From the NCBI GenBank assembly GCA_016291405.1, contig JAEEXG010000005.1, positions 34,553-98,552 of the forward strand: a stretch of 64,000 bases of DNA. The letters run 5' to 3'. Source of the stretch: Lachnospiraceae bacterium (GTDB taxonomy: Bacteria > Bacillota > Clostridia > Lachnospirales > Lachnospiraceae). A model generated the notes under the pieces. The model did no database searches. It was not told where the DNA came from and worked only from the letters and a program-made list of their open reading frames with translations. The translations under genes were made by a program, and so were the position numbers. Below, one piece after another: positions 43,688-53,026 of the stretch (positions are counted from its first letter, which is position 1; each line of letters starts with the position of its first letter).

Positions 43688-46231
43688 TTAACGATTCTCC
43701 TTTCCCACATAGAAATTCATTGGTTCAACCTTTACAGAGCCATCAGCAAAAGCTTCGTCAGTGTAGTTTACATACACCTTTGTGCCGTTTTCATAAGTAA
43801 CCTTAACGACGCCCTCTTTAACTTCTTCATGCTTAACTATTTCTTCGTTCTTTAAGCCCTTCATGGCTTCGTTTACTCTTAAATAGTCAGCTACCGCTCT
43901 TTCCTTTAAGGAATCGTAGTTAATTGCATAAAAGTCTTCGTAGTCGGTTTCTTTAAGCACCGAATTATCTTCACTTATCCACTTATAGTGAAGGCCTGCG
44001 CCTGTTTCTACACATTTTAAAAGTGATATTTCATAGGAGTCCGCCAGGTTAAGGGGCTCTCCGGAAAAATCCACATATCCGTGAAATACAAGCTCATAGA
44101 AAGGAATGTCTTTATCCAAAATCTTAAAATCGTTTGAATATAAAGGAGCATTCATTATTACATCACTCTTTGTGGCAGCGTATTCATTGGCATTGTCTGA
44201 TAAAACATTTCTGCCATCAGAAAGTTGATTTAGGCTTTCTTCATTCTTAAGCTTTGAAGCCTGTCTGTCAGTGTATCTTGAATTTGGATAGTCACTGAAG
44301 AGATTGTTTGAAATGCTTGTAAATGCTATTCCGGACAAATCCTTTTTATCAAAGTACTTATCTACTTTCTTTGATAACTTTGAAAGGCTTAAGGGGCTTA
44401 CAAGGTAACCTTTAACGCCAACCTTACTTAAATCAAAAACGGTGGTGTAGCTTTCATAAACCGCTGTATGGTCAAAGTATTGAGGAGCATCGGAAAGCTT
44501 ATTAAATCCGTCAAAAACTTTGTCATCGTATACGTGCTGAAGGTCTACTGTGAAATATGAATTAATGCCTTTCGCTAATAGCTCATCATCAAACTTATTT
44601 ATGTTTATTCCGTTTTTATTAAGCTTAGAAAGACTCTTAATCGAAGTCTCCGCTTCGCTCTTTAAGCCTCCCTTTTGCCATCCTGCAAAAACAACTGCCT
44701 GGTTATTTACGCCCTGATTTAATAAATCGTTCGTAATATCCAGAGCTTCGCTGTAATCAGTAAGCTTTACAAGGCCTGAATATCTGACTCCCAAAATGGT
44801 TTTGTATTTATCGATTGCACCTATAAATTCGGATACAAGCAATACGTCGTCCTTTAAGTCTTTCTTTTCTAAGCCTTTTTCATTTATAAGGTAGTTTCTG
44901 TAGCAATCCGCCATGTCACAATAATCGGCATCTTCATCTCCTAAGAAGAAATAAGAAACTTCATAGTCTGAAGAAAAATCTGCCTTTGAATAAAGCTGGT
45001 AGCTGTTTGAGCCAACCATGGAGCCTAAAGACATGGGGCCGTATTGTAAGTAAGAAAAACCTGCAAATACATTGTTATAAGACGTGGTCTTTCCGGATAT
45101 ATCTGCGGATATGTTTGCATATCCTTCACCGTTTGTAATAACTGCAAGGAATGCCTTATCCGTTGTCTTTAATCCAAATACCGGAAGTTTTATTGAAAGA
45201 GCCGGGTCTGCTTCAGAAGCCTTTGCATTCATAAAGTTACCGGTTAAATCGTCTCCGTATACATTGGCTGTATAGGCAGTAACATTTGTCTTTTGATTGT
45301 TTAAGTTAATTAAGCTTCCGCTTCCGTCGGGGACAAAAATGTAACCTGATTCATCCGTTCCCGCTGCTCCAAAGTAAGGAAGCACATCTATATCAACAAG
45401 GTAATATCCGTTATCGTTATACTCTATTTCTTTAGGGTCTATAGAAACCACTAAGCGGTCCTTTAAAAGCTTATATTGTAATGAAATCTTAAACCAAGGG
45501 TCGTCGCTTTCCTCTTCTTCTCCTCCCGCTTCCAAAAGGTCCTTTTCAAGGTCTTCGCTTGTGTATCCCGCTTCTTCAAAATAAGATGCAAGCTCTTCTT
45601 TTAAATAGTCCTTAACGCCGCTTCTTAATATGTAAAAGGCCTTTCCTTCATAGCCTTTATACTTTTCAACATTTGCTTTTGCGTCATCGTTAAGATCTGC
45701 GTTTGGATCAATCAATGTATAGTTACGATTGATTTTCTTTAATTGAGCCTTCGACATCTTTTCTTTAAATGAGTCAAGTCTTTCCTGAGAGATAACCTCT
45801 GGAAGAGTAAGCATTGATGCCGCTTTTCCGATAAAGTAATTTATCTTTACACCGTCTTCAAAAAACTCTGTTTCAAACTGACCGTTTAAAATCGAATCGT
45901 TATAGTTATCCATGGTGGATGCCTGAACGTTTTCGTTAAAGTAAGTTACCTGAAGCTGGCTGTGTAAGAAACGCTTGTAGTAAGCGGAAGCAAATGAATC
46001 ATCATCCGCATTCTGAGGATTTGAATACCAGATCTTTCCGGTTTCTTTGTCCACTACCGCAATGTCTGTCTTTTCTTCGTTTATGTATAATGCCAAGGAA
46101 TCGTTTTCGCACACTCTCTTCATGCCTTCGGGTGAAGAAACCTTTGCGTAGGCGTTTTCTTTAAACATAAGGGGAAGTAAAATAAGCGATGCTATATAAA
46201 TTAATGTCTTTAAAAATCTTTTGTCTCGCAT
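43688..46231 (-). CDS. Secreted DUF5696-like protein
   Basis: This 847-residue exported protein has a signal peptide ending near AYA-K (residue 29-30). It resembles DUF5696 proteins that accompany CUT1 importers in Firmicutes. The N-terminal part is beta-rich (about 30-420). The C-terminal part (about 430-800) has alternating alpha/beta units (VRYSGLVKLTDYSEA, LVSPLSLSKL, ELVFHGYVDFSGEPLN) resembling a glycoside-hydrolase-like TIM barrel, and it ends in a beta module VTYENGTKVYVNY. The barrel idea is inference; no catalytic pair is assigned. ATG 46231 is preferred (GGAAG upstream). It probably acts on or binds the locus substrate at the cell surface. Confidence 0.72.
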   Translation of the reverse strand: MRDKRFLKTLIYIASLILLPLMFKENAYAKVSSPEGMKRVCENDSLALYINEEKTDIAVVDKETGKIWYSNPQNADDDSFASAYYKRFLHSQLQVTYFNENVQASTMDNYNDSILNGQFETEFFEDGVKINYFIGKAASMLTLPEVISQERLDSFKEKMSKAQLKKINRNYTLIDPNADLNDDAKANVEKYKGYEGKAFYILRSGVKDYLKEELASYFEEAGYTSEDLEKDLLEAGGEEEESDDPWFKISLQYKLLKDRLVVSIDPKEIEYNDNGYYLVDIDVLPYFGAAGTDESGYIFVPDGSGSLINLNNQKTNVTAYTANVYGDDLTGNFMNAKASEADPALSIKLPVFGLKTTDKAFLAVITNGEGYANISADISGKTTSYNNVFAGFSYLQYGPMSLGSMVGSNSYQLYSKADFSSDYEVSYFFLGDEDADYCDMADCYRNYLINEKGLEKKDLKDDVLLVSEFIGAIDKYKTILGVRYSGLVKLTDYSEALDITNDLLNQGVNNQAVVFAGWQKGGLKSEAETSIKSLSKLNKNGININKFDDELLAKGINSYFTVDLQHVYDDKVFDGFNKLSDAPQYFDHTAVYESYTTVFDLSKVGVKGYLVSPLSLSKLSKKVDKYFDKKDLSGIAFTSISNNLFSDYPNSRYTDRQASKLKNEESLNQLSDGRNVLSDNANEYAATKSDVIMNAPLYSNDFKILDKDIPFYELVFHGYVDFSGEPLNLADSYEISLLKCVETGAGLHYKWISEDNSVLKETDYEDFYAINYDSLKERAVADYLRVNEAMKGLKNEEIVKHEEVKEGVVKVTYENGTKVYVNYTDEAFADGSVKVEPMNFYVGKENR

Positions 46232-46244
46232 TATTGCTTCCTTT

Positions 46245-46865
46245 CTACCTGAATCTGATTTCTTTATAAATGGTGAGCACAAAGTTGATCATTTGCTCGA
46301 TTACGTTAAAGAACAATAATCCTATGAACATTAAAATTCCCATGCCAAGAATCGTGATTAAAACCGTAACTACAGTCTTCTTAATGGAATACTCGTGAAT
46401 TACTGATGTTGCAAAAAACACAAGCATTCCCGCCCAGATAAGGCTTACAATGCCAAATACCTTAATAAAGGCGCCTTCGTCCATGGTGACAAAGTGGCTA
46501 AAGAACACTAAGGGAAGGCGAATTAAGGGAATGGGAAATACCGCATAACCGATAGCCGTTACAATTTCAACCATCTTGCCCTTACCATCCATCAATGATG
46601 TGGTGCACCAGTTTGCCACACACCAAAGAATAAAGACTAAAGCAACAGTTATTATGTCAACCAATACATTTAACTCAGACAATTTGTTTTTGTTAAACAA
46701 AAAGGCGGTCTCCTGCTTTTCTATAGCAAGGGTGATTATTGTAAGCACCACAAAAGTAAGTGCCGCAGCCACGCTTCCCTTCTTTTCATGCTTTAAGTCC
46801 CAAAAGCCGTCAAAAGGATGAAATATTACGTGAAAAACGTATTTTAATGTTTCAAAGTAGTGCAT
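46245..46865 (-). CDS. Yip1-family membrane protein
   Basis: This 206-residue protein has five hydrophobic helices spread from about residue 33 to 200. The N-terminal HPFDGFWDLKHEKKGS and the Yip1-like helix arrangement (PF04893-type) are typical of the small Yip1 proteins in importer loci. It overlaps the end of the NHL gene by 22 bases, and its ribosome site (GAGAGG) lies inside that gene, so the two are tightly coupled. Function unknown. Confidence 0.78.
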   Translation of the reverse strand: MHYFETLKYVFHVIFHPFDGFWDLKHEKKGSVAAALTFVVLTIITLAIEKQETAFLFNKNKLSELNVLVDIITVALVFILWCVANWCTTSLMDGKGKMVEIVTAIGYAVFPIPLIRLPLVFFSHFVTMDEGAFIKVFGIVSLIWAGMLVFFATSVIHEYSIKKTVVTVLITILGMGILMFIGLLFFNVIEQMINFVLTIYKEIRFR

Positions 46866-48319
46866 TTAACCTCTCCTACCCATTTCTTTATACGTGCATA
46901 TCCTTTGACAGCCAGTAAACCTAAAACAACCACTATAATGACTGCCATAATCTTTCCAAAGTTCTTTTCCATTACTTCTTTTCTGTAGTAGTAAAAAGCT
47001 TTTGAGTAATACTTTCTGTTGTTGCCAAGCTTAAAGTACTCCATGGCCTTTTTGTAATCTCCTTCAGAAAGAAGGGTCTTACCAAGGCCGATATAAGCCA
47101 TCTCGCAATTTGAGTTTCTCTTTAATACTTCCTGCCAGCAGGCGTTGGAACCTTCGCTGTCTCCCGTATCGTTTAAAAGAATTGCGTTTAAAACAAGTTT
47201 TCCGTAATCGGTAATCTTGTAGCTTACTATGTTTCCAAGGACGCCGTCCAAAACATATATTTTTGAAGCGTCTTTATTTATTACCAAAGAAACCGGCTTT
47301 TGAACGTTACCTTCTTTAATTCCGGAACGTCCGAAAATAAAGAGTGAGTTTCCGTCATAGTCGTAGGTAAATACTTTACCGTTTGCATCATCAAGCACAA
47401 AGTAGCATCCGTAATCCGTAGCCGCTACGTCCTTAAAGGATGACCAGTTATCCTGAGAGAATCTTAAGTCCCCTACAATGGGAGGTCCCAAACGTCTTAA
47501 AACATCGGTTCCCGTAGGATTTAAGCGTCTTATACAGTCTTTTTCTGCATTGATTTCATCCCCCGTAAGTCCGTTTATTGTGGCATATACAAAGTTTTCT
47601 TTGTCCACAAAAATGTTACTGTACTCTGTGGGAACTATGGTCTGCATTCTTTCCTGCTGTTCTTTTGTGGAAAGAAAGTTTTTCCAGATGTAATAAAACT
47701 TATTTACAGTTACTTCCGCGGCTCCCATAAAGCCCTGGAAGTTTCCGTCTCTGTCAAATTCCACAAGTCCCATGTTGATGCCGTATGCGATAACGTATAT
47801 TCTTCCGTCTTTATCAACCACCACTTTCATGGGCTTGTATTCTACGTTGCTTGCAATCAAAGTGGTGTCGGGGCGTCCGATTTCTCTTACAAACTCTCCG
47901 TCTTTTGTGAACTCAACCACTCTTGCGTTTTTACTGTCTGCCACGTATATGTTTCCTTCATCCGTAACATACACGCCTCTTGGCTCGTTTAATTTATCGC
48001 TTTTAGATTTTGCGGAATCAATTTCCATAAGGACTTTTCCGTTTAAGTCAAGCTTAAGGATTCTTGAGTTTCCCGTATCCGCAACAAAAATGCTGTCATC
48101 GTAAAAGAACATATCATCAGGGAAACTAAGCTTTGTTTCAAAATCTTTTTCATCAAAGGTTTTATCGTATAAATAGGGATAAGGCTGTCTTACAGCAAGC
48201 TTCCAGTAGTTATAGGAATAGGATTCAAAAGGTTCCGAAGCATAGGAATTTACGCCAAAAAGAAAACTTAATGCCAAAGAAGCAAGTATTAACTTATAGA
48301 ATTTAAAGTGTTTCTTCAT
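46844..48319 (-). CDS. Membrane-anchored NHL-propeller/TPR protein
   Basis: The 491-residue protein has a signal peptide (1-27), a six-bladed NHL-type propeller (about 55-375; FVADTGNSRILKLDLNGK, NIYVADSKNARVVEFTKD), a TPR-like helical pair (about 385-435) and a C-terminal membrane helix (about 458-476). The propeller would face outward. Such domains bind glycans or proteins. It is encoded between the importer permeases and Yip1, so a scaffold or sensor role at the transporter is plausible but inferred. Confidence 0.8.
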   Translation of the reverse strand: MKKHFKFYKLILASLALSFLFGVNSYASEPFESYSYNYWKLAVRQPYPYLYDKTFDEKDFETKLSFPDDMFFYDDSIFVADTGNSRILKLDLNGKVLMEIDSAKSKSDKLNEPRGVYVTDEGNIYVADSKNARVVEFTKDGEFVREIGRPDTTLIASNVEYKPMKVVVDKDGRIYVIAYGINMGLVEFDRDGNFQGFMGAAEVTVNKFYYIWKNFLSTKEQQERMQTIVPTEYSNIFVDKENFVYATINGLTGDEINAEKDCIRRLNPTGTDVLRRLGPPIVGDLRFSQDNWSSFKDVAATDYGCYFVLDDANGKVFTYDYDGNSLFIFGRSGIKEGNVQKPVSLVINKDASKIYVLDGVLGNIVSYKITDYGKLVLNAILLNDTGDSEGSNACWQEVLKRNSNCEMAYIGLGKTLLSEGDYKKAMEYFKLGNNRKYYSKAFYYYRKEVMEKNFGKIMAVIIVVVLGLLAVKGYARIKKWVGEVKCTTLKH

Positions 48320-48324
48320 GCACG

Positions 48325-49194
48325 TTACTCCTTAATACCTGATGAAGCCATGGTTTCAATAATGTTACTTTGACTTATAACAAAGATTATGATGGGAACC
48401 GCCATCATTATTACCGCTACCGCAGATGTGGCTCCGGCTCTTGAAATACCGGCTGCTGAAATCTGACTTAATGCGTAGGGTAAAGTCTTTAATTCTTCAC
48501 TGAATATGTAGTTTGAACCTTGTAAATTCCAAAGATCCTGGAAACAAAAGATAATAAGTGTAAGCCATGCGGGCTTAACCTGAGGCATAGCGATCTTCCA
48601 AAATACCGTAACTTCTCTTGCTCCGTCTATTCTTGCAGCTTCCAATAAAGAATCCGGAATCTGCTCCATAAACTGTTTCATTAAGAAAAGGCCAAGGGGC
48701 TTTGCAATTGCTGGAACAATTAAAGATAAGTATTTATCAAGCCAGCCTATCTTTGTCATGATTAAATAGTTTGGAATTGCCGTAACCTGAGTTGAAAACA
48801 TAAGGGCTGTTACGATAATCCAGAAAATTACGTTTCTTCCGGGGAACTTATGCTTTGCAAGGGCGTATGCACAAAGGCTTGCCACAAACAAATGTCCCAG
48901 TGTACCTACAATAGTGATAAATACAGTGTTAAATATGTATCTTGAAAAGGGCACCCATGACTGACTCATAAGCACGAACACATCATGGAAGTTATCCAAA
49001 GTAGGGTTTCTTACAAAGAAACGGGGAGGGAAAATAAACAATTCCTCCAAAGGTTTTAAAGAGTTACTTATGGCCAAGACCAAAGGCAGAGCCATAAAGG
49101 AACCCATCAGTATCAAAAAGAAAATGCTGAAGAAGTCTCCCACCCCTGAATGATTGGGCTTAGTTCTTTTTTTATGCTTAAATGCTTTTGCCAT
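48325..49194 (-). CDS. Carbohydrate ABC importer permease (MalG type, first set)
   Basis: This 289-residue permease has six helices. The N-terminal basic stretch KHKKRTKPNH precedes the first helix. The EAA loop is LLEAARIDGAREVTVFWKIAM. Its start overlaps the stop of the MalF-type gene by one base. It works with the protein encoded upstream and the fused binding protein 50156-53026. Confidence 0.92.
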   Translation of the reverse strand: MAKAFKHKKRTKPNHSGVGDFFSIFFLILMGSFMALPLVLAISNSLKPLEELFIFPPRFFVRNPTLDNFHDVFVLMSQSWVPFSRYIFNTVFITIVGTLGHLFVASLCAYALAKHKFPGRNVIFWIIVTALMFSTQVTAIPNYLIMTKIGWLDKYLSLIVPAIAKPLGLFLMKQFMEQIPDSLLEAARIDGAREVTVFWKIAMPQVKPAWLTLIIFCFQDLWNLQGSNYIFSEELKTLPYALSQISAAGISRAGATSAVAVIMMAVPIIIFVISQSNIIETMASSGIKE

Positions 49195-50144
49195 TACTTT
49201 CCAACCTTTCTAAGGAGTGATTGAACCAATTTATTGCAAAGAATCATAACCATAAACAAAAGGGTCGCTATTGCAGATGCATAACCCATTTCAAAACGAA
49301 CGGTACCATAGTCTATAAGGTGAGAAACTACGGTGTGAGCCGCATAGTTTACGCTAGGGAAGCCTGCAAGGGCCGCAAGCTGATCGTGAATTGCAAATGA
49401 GCTTGTGATTGTCATAACCGCACCAAACATAAGCTGTTCTTTCATTGCGGGAAGTGTTATGTACCAAAGTTCCTGGAATCTGTTTGTGATTCCGTCCATA
49501 TATCCCGCTTCATAAAGGGATCTGTCTACGTTTTGAAGACCCGCTATAAAGGAAAGGAAGCCTGTACCCATACTCATCCAAAGCACTACGATAATAAGGA
49601 TGGGAGCTATAAACTTTTCATCTTCAAACCAAAGAATTGGCTGAAAGGTAAGGCCCCACTTCATAAGCCAGCCGTTTGCCATACCGTAGGTATCGCTTGA
49701 GAAAATGTACTTCCACACGATATATGCCTGACCCGAAATTGTGGGAGCATAAAAGATAAGTGTCATAAAAGCACGAATCTTTGAATTCTTAATATCGTTT
49801 ATCATCCAGGCTATGAAAAGAGCAAGGAAATAACCGATAGGGCCTGTGATGATGGCAAACAAGAAGGTGTTCTTTACTGCCTTTAAGAAGACTTCATCCG
49901 CAAAGAACAAATCTACATAGTTTTTCCATCCCACAAATCTTGCAGGTTCCAATATGTTAAAGTAGGTAAAGCTTAAGCCTATGGACATACAAACCGGAAC
50001 GAGATAGAAAAGAATAAACAGGATACAGTAAGGCGCAATAAGCAAATATGATATCTTGTTTTTCCTAATCTCTCTAAAGAGGTTTGAGCGCTTATTTTTC
50101 ATGTAAGCTAAAAGCTTAGCCATAAACTTCTCGTTTTCGTTCAT
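49194..50144 (-). CDS. Carbohydrate ABC importer permease (MalF type, first set)
   Basis: This 316-residue permease has six helices and an EAA loop LYEAGYMDGITNRFQELWYI. ATG 50144 is chosen over a TTG at 50159 because AGGAG is five bases upstream; the earlier codon lies inside the preceding gene's stop region. It pairs with the MalG-type protein. Confidence 0.92.
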   Translation of the reverse strand: MNENEKFMAKLLAYMKNKRSNLFREIRKNKISYLLIAPYCILFILFYLVPVCMSIGLSFTYFNILEPARFVGWKNYVDLFFADEVFLKAVKNTFLFAIITGPIGYFLALFIAWMINDIKNSKIRAFMTLIFYAPTISGQAYIVWKYIFSSDTYGMANGWLMKWGLTFQPILWFEDEKFIAPILIIVVLWMSMGTGFLSFIAGLQNVDRSLYEAGYMDGITNRFQELWYITLPAMKEQLMFGAVMTITSSFAIHDQLAALAGFPSVNYAAHTVVSHLIDYGTVRFEMGYASAIATLLFMVMILCNKLVQSLLRKVGK

Positions 50145-50155
50145 CTTATCTCCTG

Positions 50156-53026
50156 TCAATCTGTGGGAAGATTGAATTCTTCACGTTTACTTCTAATCTC
50201 TGTATTAATGGTTTTAACAATGTCCTGAAGTGTTTCTCTTGGATCTTCGTTGTTGTTATAAACCGTATAGAAAGCGTTCTTTATATTTCTTTCCGTATAG
50301 TAGCTTCCGGGTATTTCGGGTATTGCCTTAACCCACTTAAGTTCTCCCATAAGCTGCTTATAGTCCTTTGAAGCCCATGCAAGATTTGATAAAGCCTCAA
50401 TATTTGCTGTAGCCACACGTCCCGAAACACCAAGCACATTTTCTATTTCGTTACCGTAATCGGACTGGGTCTTTGCGCTCATCCACCACTTTAAGAATTC
50501 CCATGCGTTTTCTTTTTGCTTGGAAGTCTTCATTATGATGGAGGCTGATTCCCATGCGGATACGCTTCTGTCTAAGGTGCCGTCTTCTCTTTCATATCCA
50601 GGAACCAATGTAAAGCCCCAAAGGCCTCTTATTTCGGGAGCAAACACCGATAAGTAGTTATAGTTTGTATAGTCACCGATTGATAAAGGCATTTCACCGG
50701 TTCTGAATCTGTTTGCAAAGTCGAATGTAACCGGCATCCTGTAATTTACGTAGTTACCTGACCACTGCTTAAATGCCGCAACTGCTTCTTCCGTATCAAG
50801 ACCGCTTCGTTTAGAATCATCTGAATAATAGGTTCCGCCGTGCTGATATAAAAACATTGCAAAAGTGGTGTAATCAGGGAAAATACCAACGTTCATATTG
50901 TTCTTTTGAATAACTGCCAATGCTTCGTAGAACTCATCCCAGGTCTTTGGAACTTCAAGTCCTAAATCCTTTAAAATGTCTGCTCTGTAAAACATTACGT
51001 GGAAAGACATTGTCTGAGGAAGGGCGTAGATTCCACCGTTAAAAGAAAACTGAGTGATGGCATCTTCATAGAACCACTTGCTTACTTCATCAAAATCTTC
51101 AAATTCGGATAAATCCACAACCGCATTTCTAAGGGCGTAGTTTATAGGCTCTTTACCTGCTACGTTTAAAGCTACGTCGGGGCCTTTACCGGCTAGTGTT
51201 GCCGATAGCAAAACATCTTTATTTACAAGCTTTACGTTTACGGGAATTCCTGTTTCAGCCACAAAGTAGTTATCAACAAGTTCTTTTATGACTGTTGCCT
51301 GGTCACGACCGCTGCCTGTCATACTTGTTACGTTTGTGCCGTCTGCCAAGATCCAGACATCCAAGGCCTTTCCTTCGTAAACTTCGCCTATGCTGTCATA
51401 ATCTTCTTTAAAGGAAGCAAGAAACTGCTTTGCTTCATGATTAAGCTTTTGAAAGAAACCAGCCTCTGCCTTAGGCATCTTAGTGTCCTTTGAAGCCACT
51501 AAAATGTAATCAATTTCCAAAGGCTGTTCCTTCATTGAAAGTTCCCATGAACCAAGGGAAACAATGTTATCTTTAAATGCCGACCATTGCTTTGGAATGG
51601 TGCGGGGTGAATTAAGCATCTTTTCAAGCTGATTTACAAGGTTATCGATACTTGCTGAAGAACTGCTTTTTACACCCTTTGAATACTCTTCCGAAAGCTC
51701 TTTTAAAACAAGCATTGCTTCGTATTGCTCTTTTAAAATGGCCAATGCTTCGGGAGTCTTTGATTCAAGCTGGTAATCTCTGTAGGTATCGGGCGCACTT
51801 CCTATAACCATCAAAAGCTGTCTGTATGCTTTGTTAAGTTCCGAAATGCTTGAGTCCGTTAAGTTAACTATCTTTGATAATTCACTTCCTAAGGCAACTT
51901 CAAGCTTTAGCGTATGCTTACCCTTTTCAAGATAGAAAAGGTAAGGCTCCTCATTTCCAAGGGTTAATATGTTCCAATCGTTTCCGTATAAAAACTTACA
52001 CTCTCCCGCCTCTTTAAAAGGAATCTCATCATCTATGTAAAGACTTCTTGAAACCGTAACGCCTGTGTTTATGTTTTGGCGTTCTCTGAAAGAAATGGTG
52101 TAAAGGCCGGTTTCTTCGACATCTACTTCCCATGAAATCCACTGTCCAACCGTCTTCCAGTTTGCACCGCCAATTACGTTAAGCCTTGTTTTTGAAGGGC
52201 TGTAGGGCTCTGTAAGAGAAGATGTTCTGTCAGATACCGGATATAAAGTCGAATCTGATTTATATAAGGCATCTTCTGCCTGAATCTTAATAAGCGCATC
52301 GCTTACTTCCTTAGCGCCTTCATCTTTATGCTTTTTTAAATACTCATCGTAGTTTAATGAAGGCTCTTCGTTTTTAATGATTATTTTTCCAAGCTTTACA
52401 GGCTCTTTAACGGATTCTAAAGTAAGTGTGTTTTCACCCTTTTTAAAGTAAAAAGAAAAGGGTTCCTGGTAATATCCGTCACTGTCTTTAAGCATGGCCT
52501 TCATCCACTGCTCATGTTCTTTCTGAGAAGGGCGAACGTCGTTATCTCTGGAATCTCTCTTTACGGGATTTGCATTTTCCCAGCATCTTGTAAACTTTAA
52601 ATACTTTGCATTTTCAAAAGGTATTTCATCGTTTATATAAAGCTTACGTTCAATGGTGTTGTTTTTACCCTCTACGGGAATGTACTCAACCACGATGTTA
52701 TAAAAGCCTTCTGTCTTAACATCAAAGGTAAAAGTTACGCTTCCTTCTTCCGGGGTATATAAGCCGTCTGCATCTTTCTTTACGCCTTCCGTTGCACTTG
52801 TATACTCTTTTGCATCAATAACGGTTTCTTCTTTCGGAGAAACATATTTGTGAGCATCTAAGTAATCTTCGTAGCTTAAGGTCTCAACTATATTGTCAAG
52901 CAGGCCCTCCACTAACTTCTCATCGGAATTTGCGTAGCATTGCATTTCAAACAACGCCGGGCAAAAAAGAAGGCCTGCAATGAGTGTTATGATTGCTTTT
53001 TTACTTTTAAAGAAAGAAGGTTTCAT
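50156..53026 (-). CDS. Large substrate-binding protein with two CBM-like domains
   Basis: At 956 residues this is about twice the normal binding-protein size. After a signal peptide (1-32) come two beta-sandwich domains (about 70-225 and 245-395). Both follow the CBM6/35-like pattern of a Y/E-x-A-E motif, a GxYxI strand and a LYINDEIPF/LYIDDEIPF motif. A helical linker follows (400-500). The SBP lobe starts near 560 (DVWILADGTN) and includes KNNMNVGIFPDYTTFAM and NAWEFLKWWMSA. The motif around Cys 22 (LLFC) is not a good lipobox, unlike the other binding proteins here. It overlaps the GH43 gene by four bases. Confidence 0.82.
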   Translation of the reverse strand: MKPSFFKSKKAIITLIAGLLFCPALFEMQCYANSDEKLVEGLLDNIVETLSYEDYLDAHKYVSPKEETVIDAKEYTSATEGVKKDADGLYTPEEGSVTFTFDVKTEGFYNIVVEYIPVEGKNNTIERKLYINDEIPFENAKYLKFTRCWENANPVKRDSRDNDVRPSQKEHEQWMKAMLKDSDGYYQEPFSFYFKKGENTLTLESVKEPVKLGKIIIKNEEPSLNYDEYLKKHKDEGAKEVSDALIKIQAEDALYKSDSTLYPVSDRTSSLTEPYSPSKTRLNVIGGANWKTVGQWISWEVDVEETGLYTISFRERQNINTGVTVSRSLYIDDEIPFKEAGECKFLYGNDWNILTLGNEEPYLFYLEKGKHTLKLEVALGSELSKIVNLTDSSISELNKAYRQLLMVIGSAPDTYRDYQLESKTPEALAILKEQYEAMLVLKELSEEYSKGVKSSSSASIDNLVNQLEKMLNSPRTIPKQWSAFKDNIVSLGSWELSMKEQPLEIDYILVASKDTKMPKAEAGFFQKLNHEAKQFLASFKEDYDSIGEVYEGKALDVWILADGTNVTSMTGSGRDQATVIKELVDNYFVAETGIPVNVKLVNKDVLLSATLAGKGPDVALNVAGKEPINYALRNAVVDLSEFEDFDEVSKWFYEDAITQFSFNGGIYALPQTMSFHVMFYRADILKDLGLEVPKTWDEFYEALAVIQKNNMNVGIFPDYTTFAMFLYQHGGTYYSDDSKRSGLDTEEAVAAFKQWSGNYVNYRMPVTFDFANRFRTGEMPLSIGDYTNYNYLSVFAPEIRGLWGFTLVPGYEREDGTLDRSVSAWESASIIMKTSKQKENAWEFLKWWMSAKTQSDYGNEIENVLGVSGRVATANIEALSNLAWASKDYKQLMGELKWVKAIPEIPGSYYTERNIKNAFYTVYNNNEDPRETLQDIVKTINTEIRSKREEFNLPTD

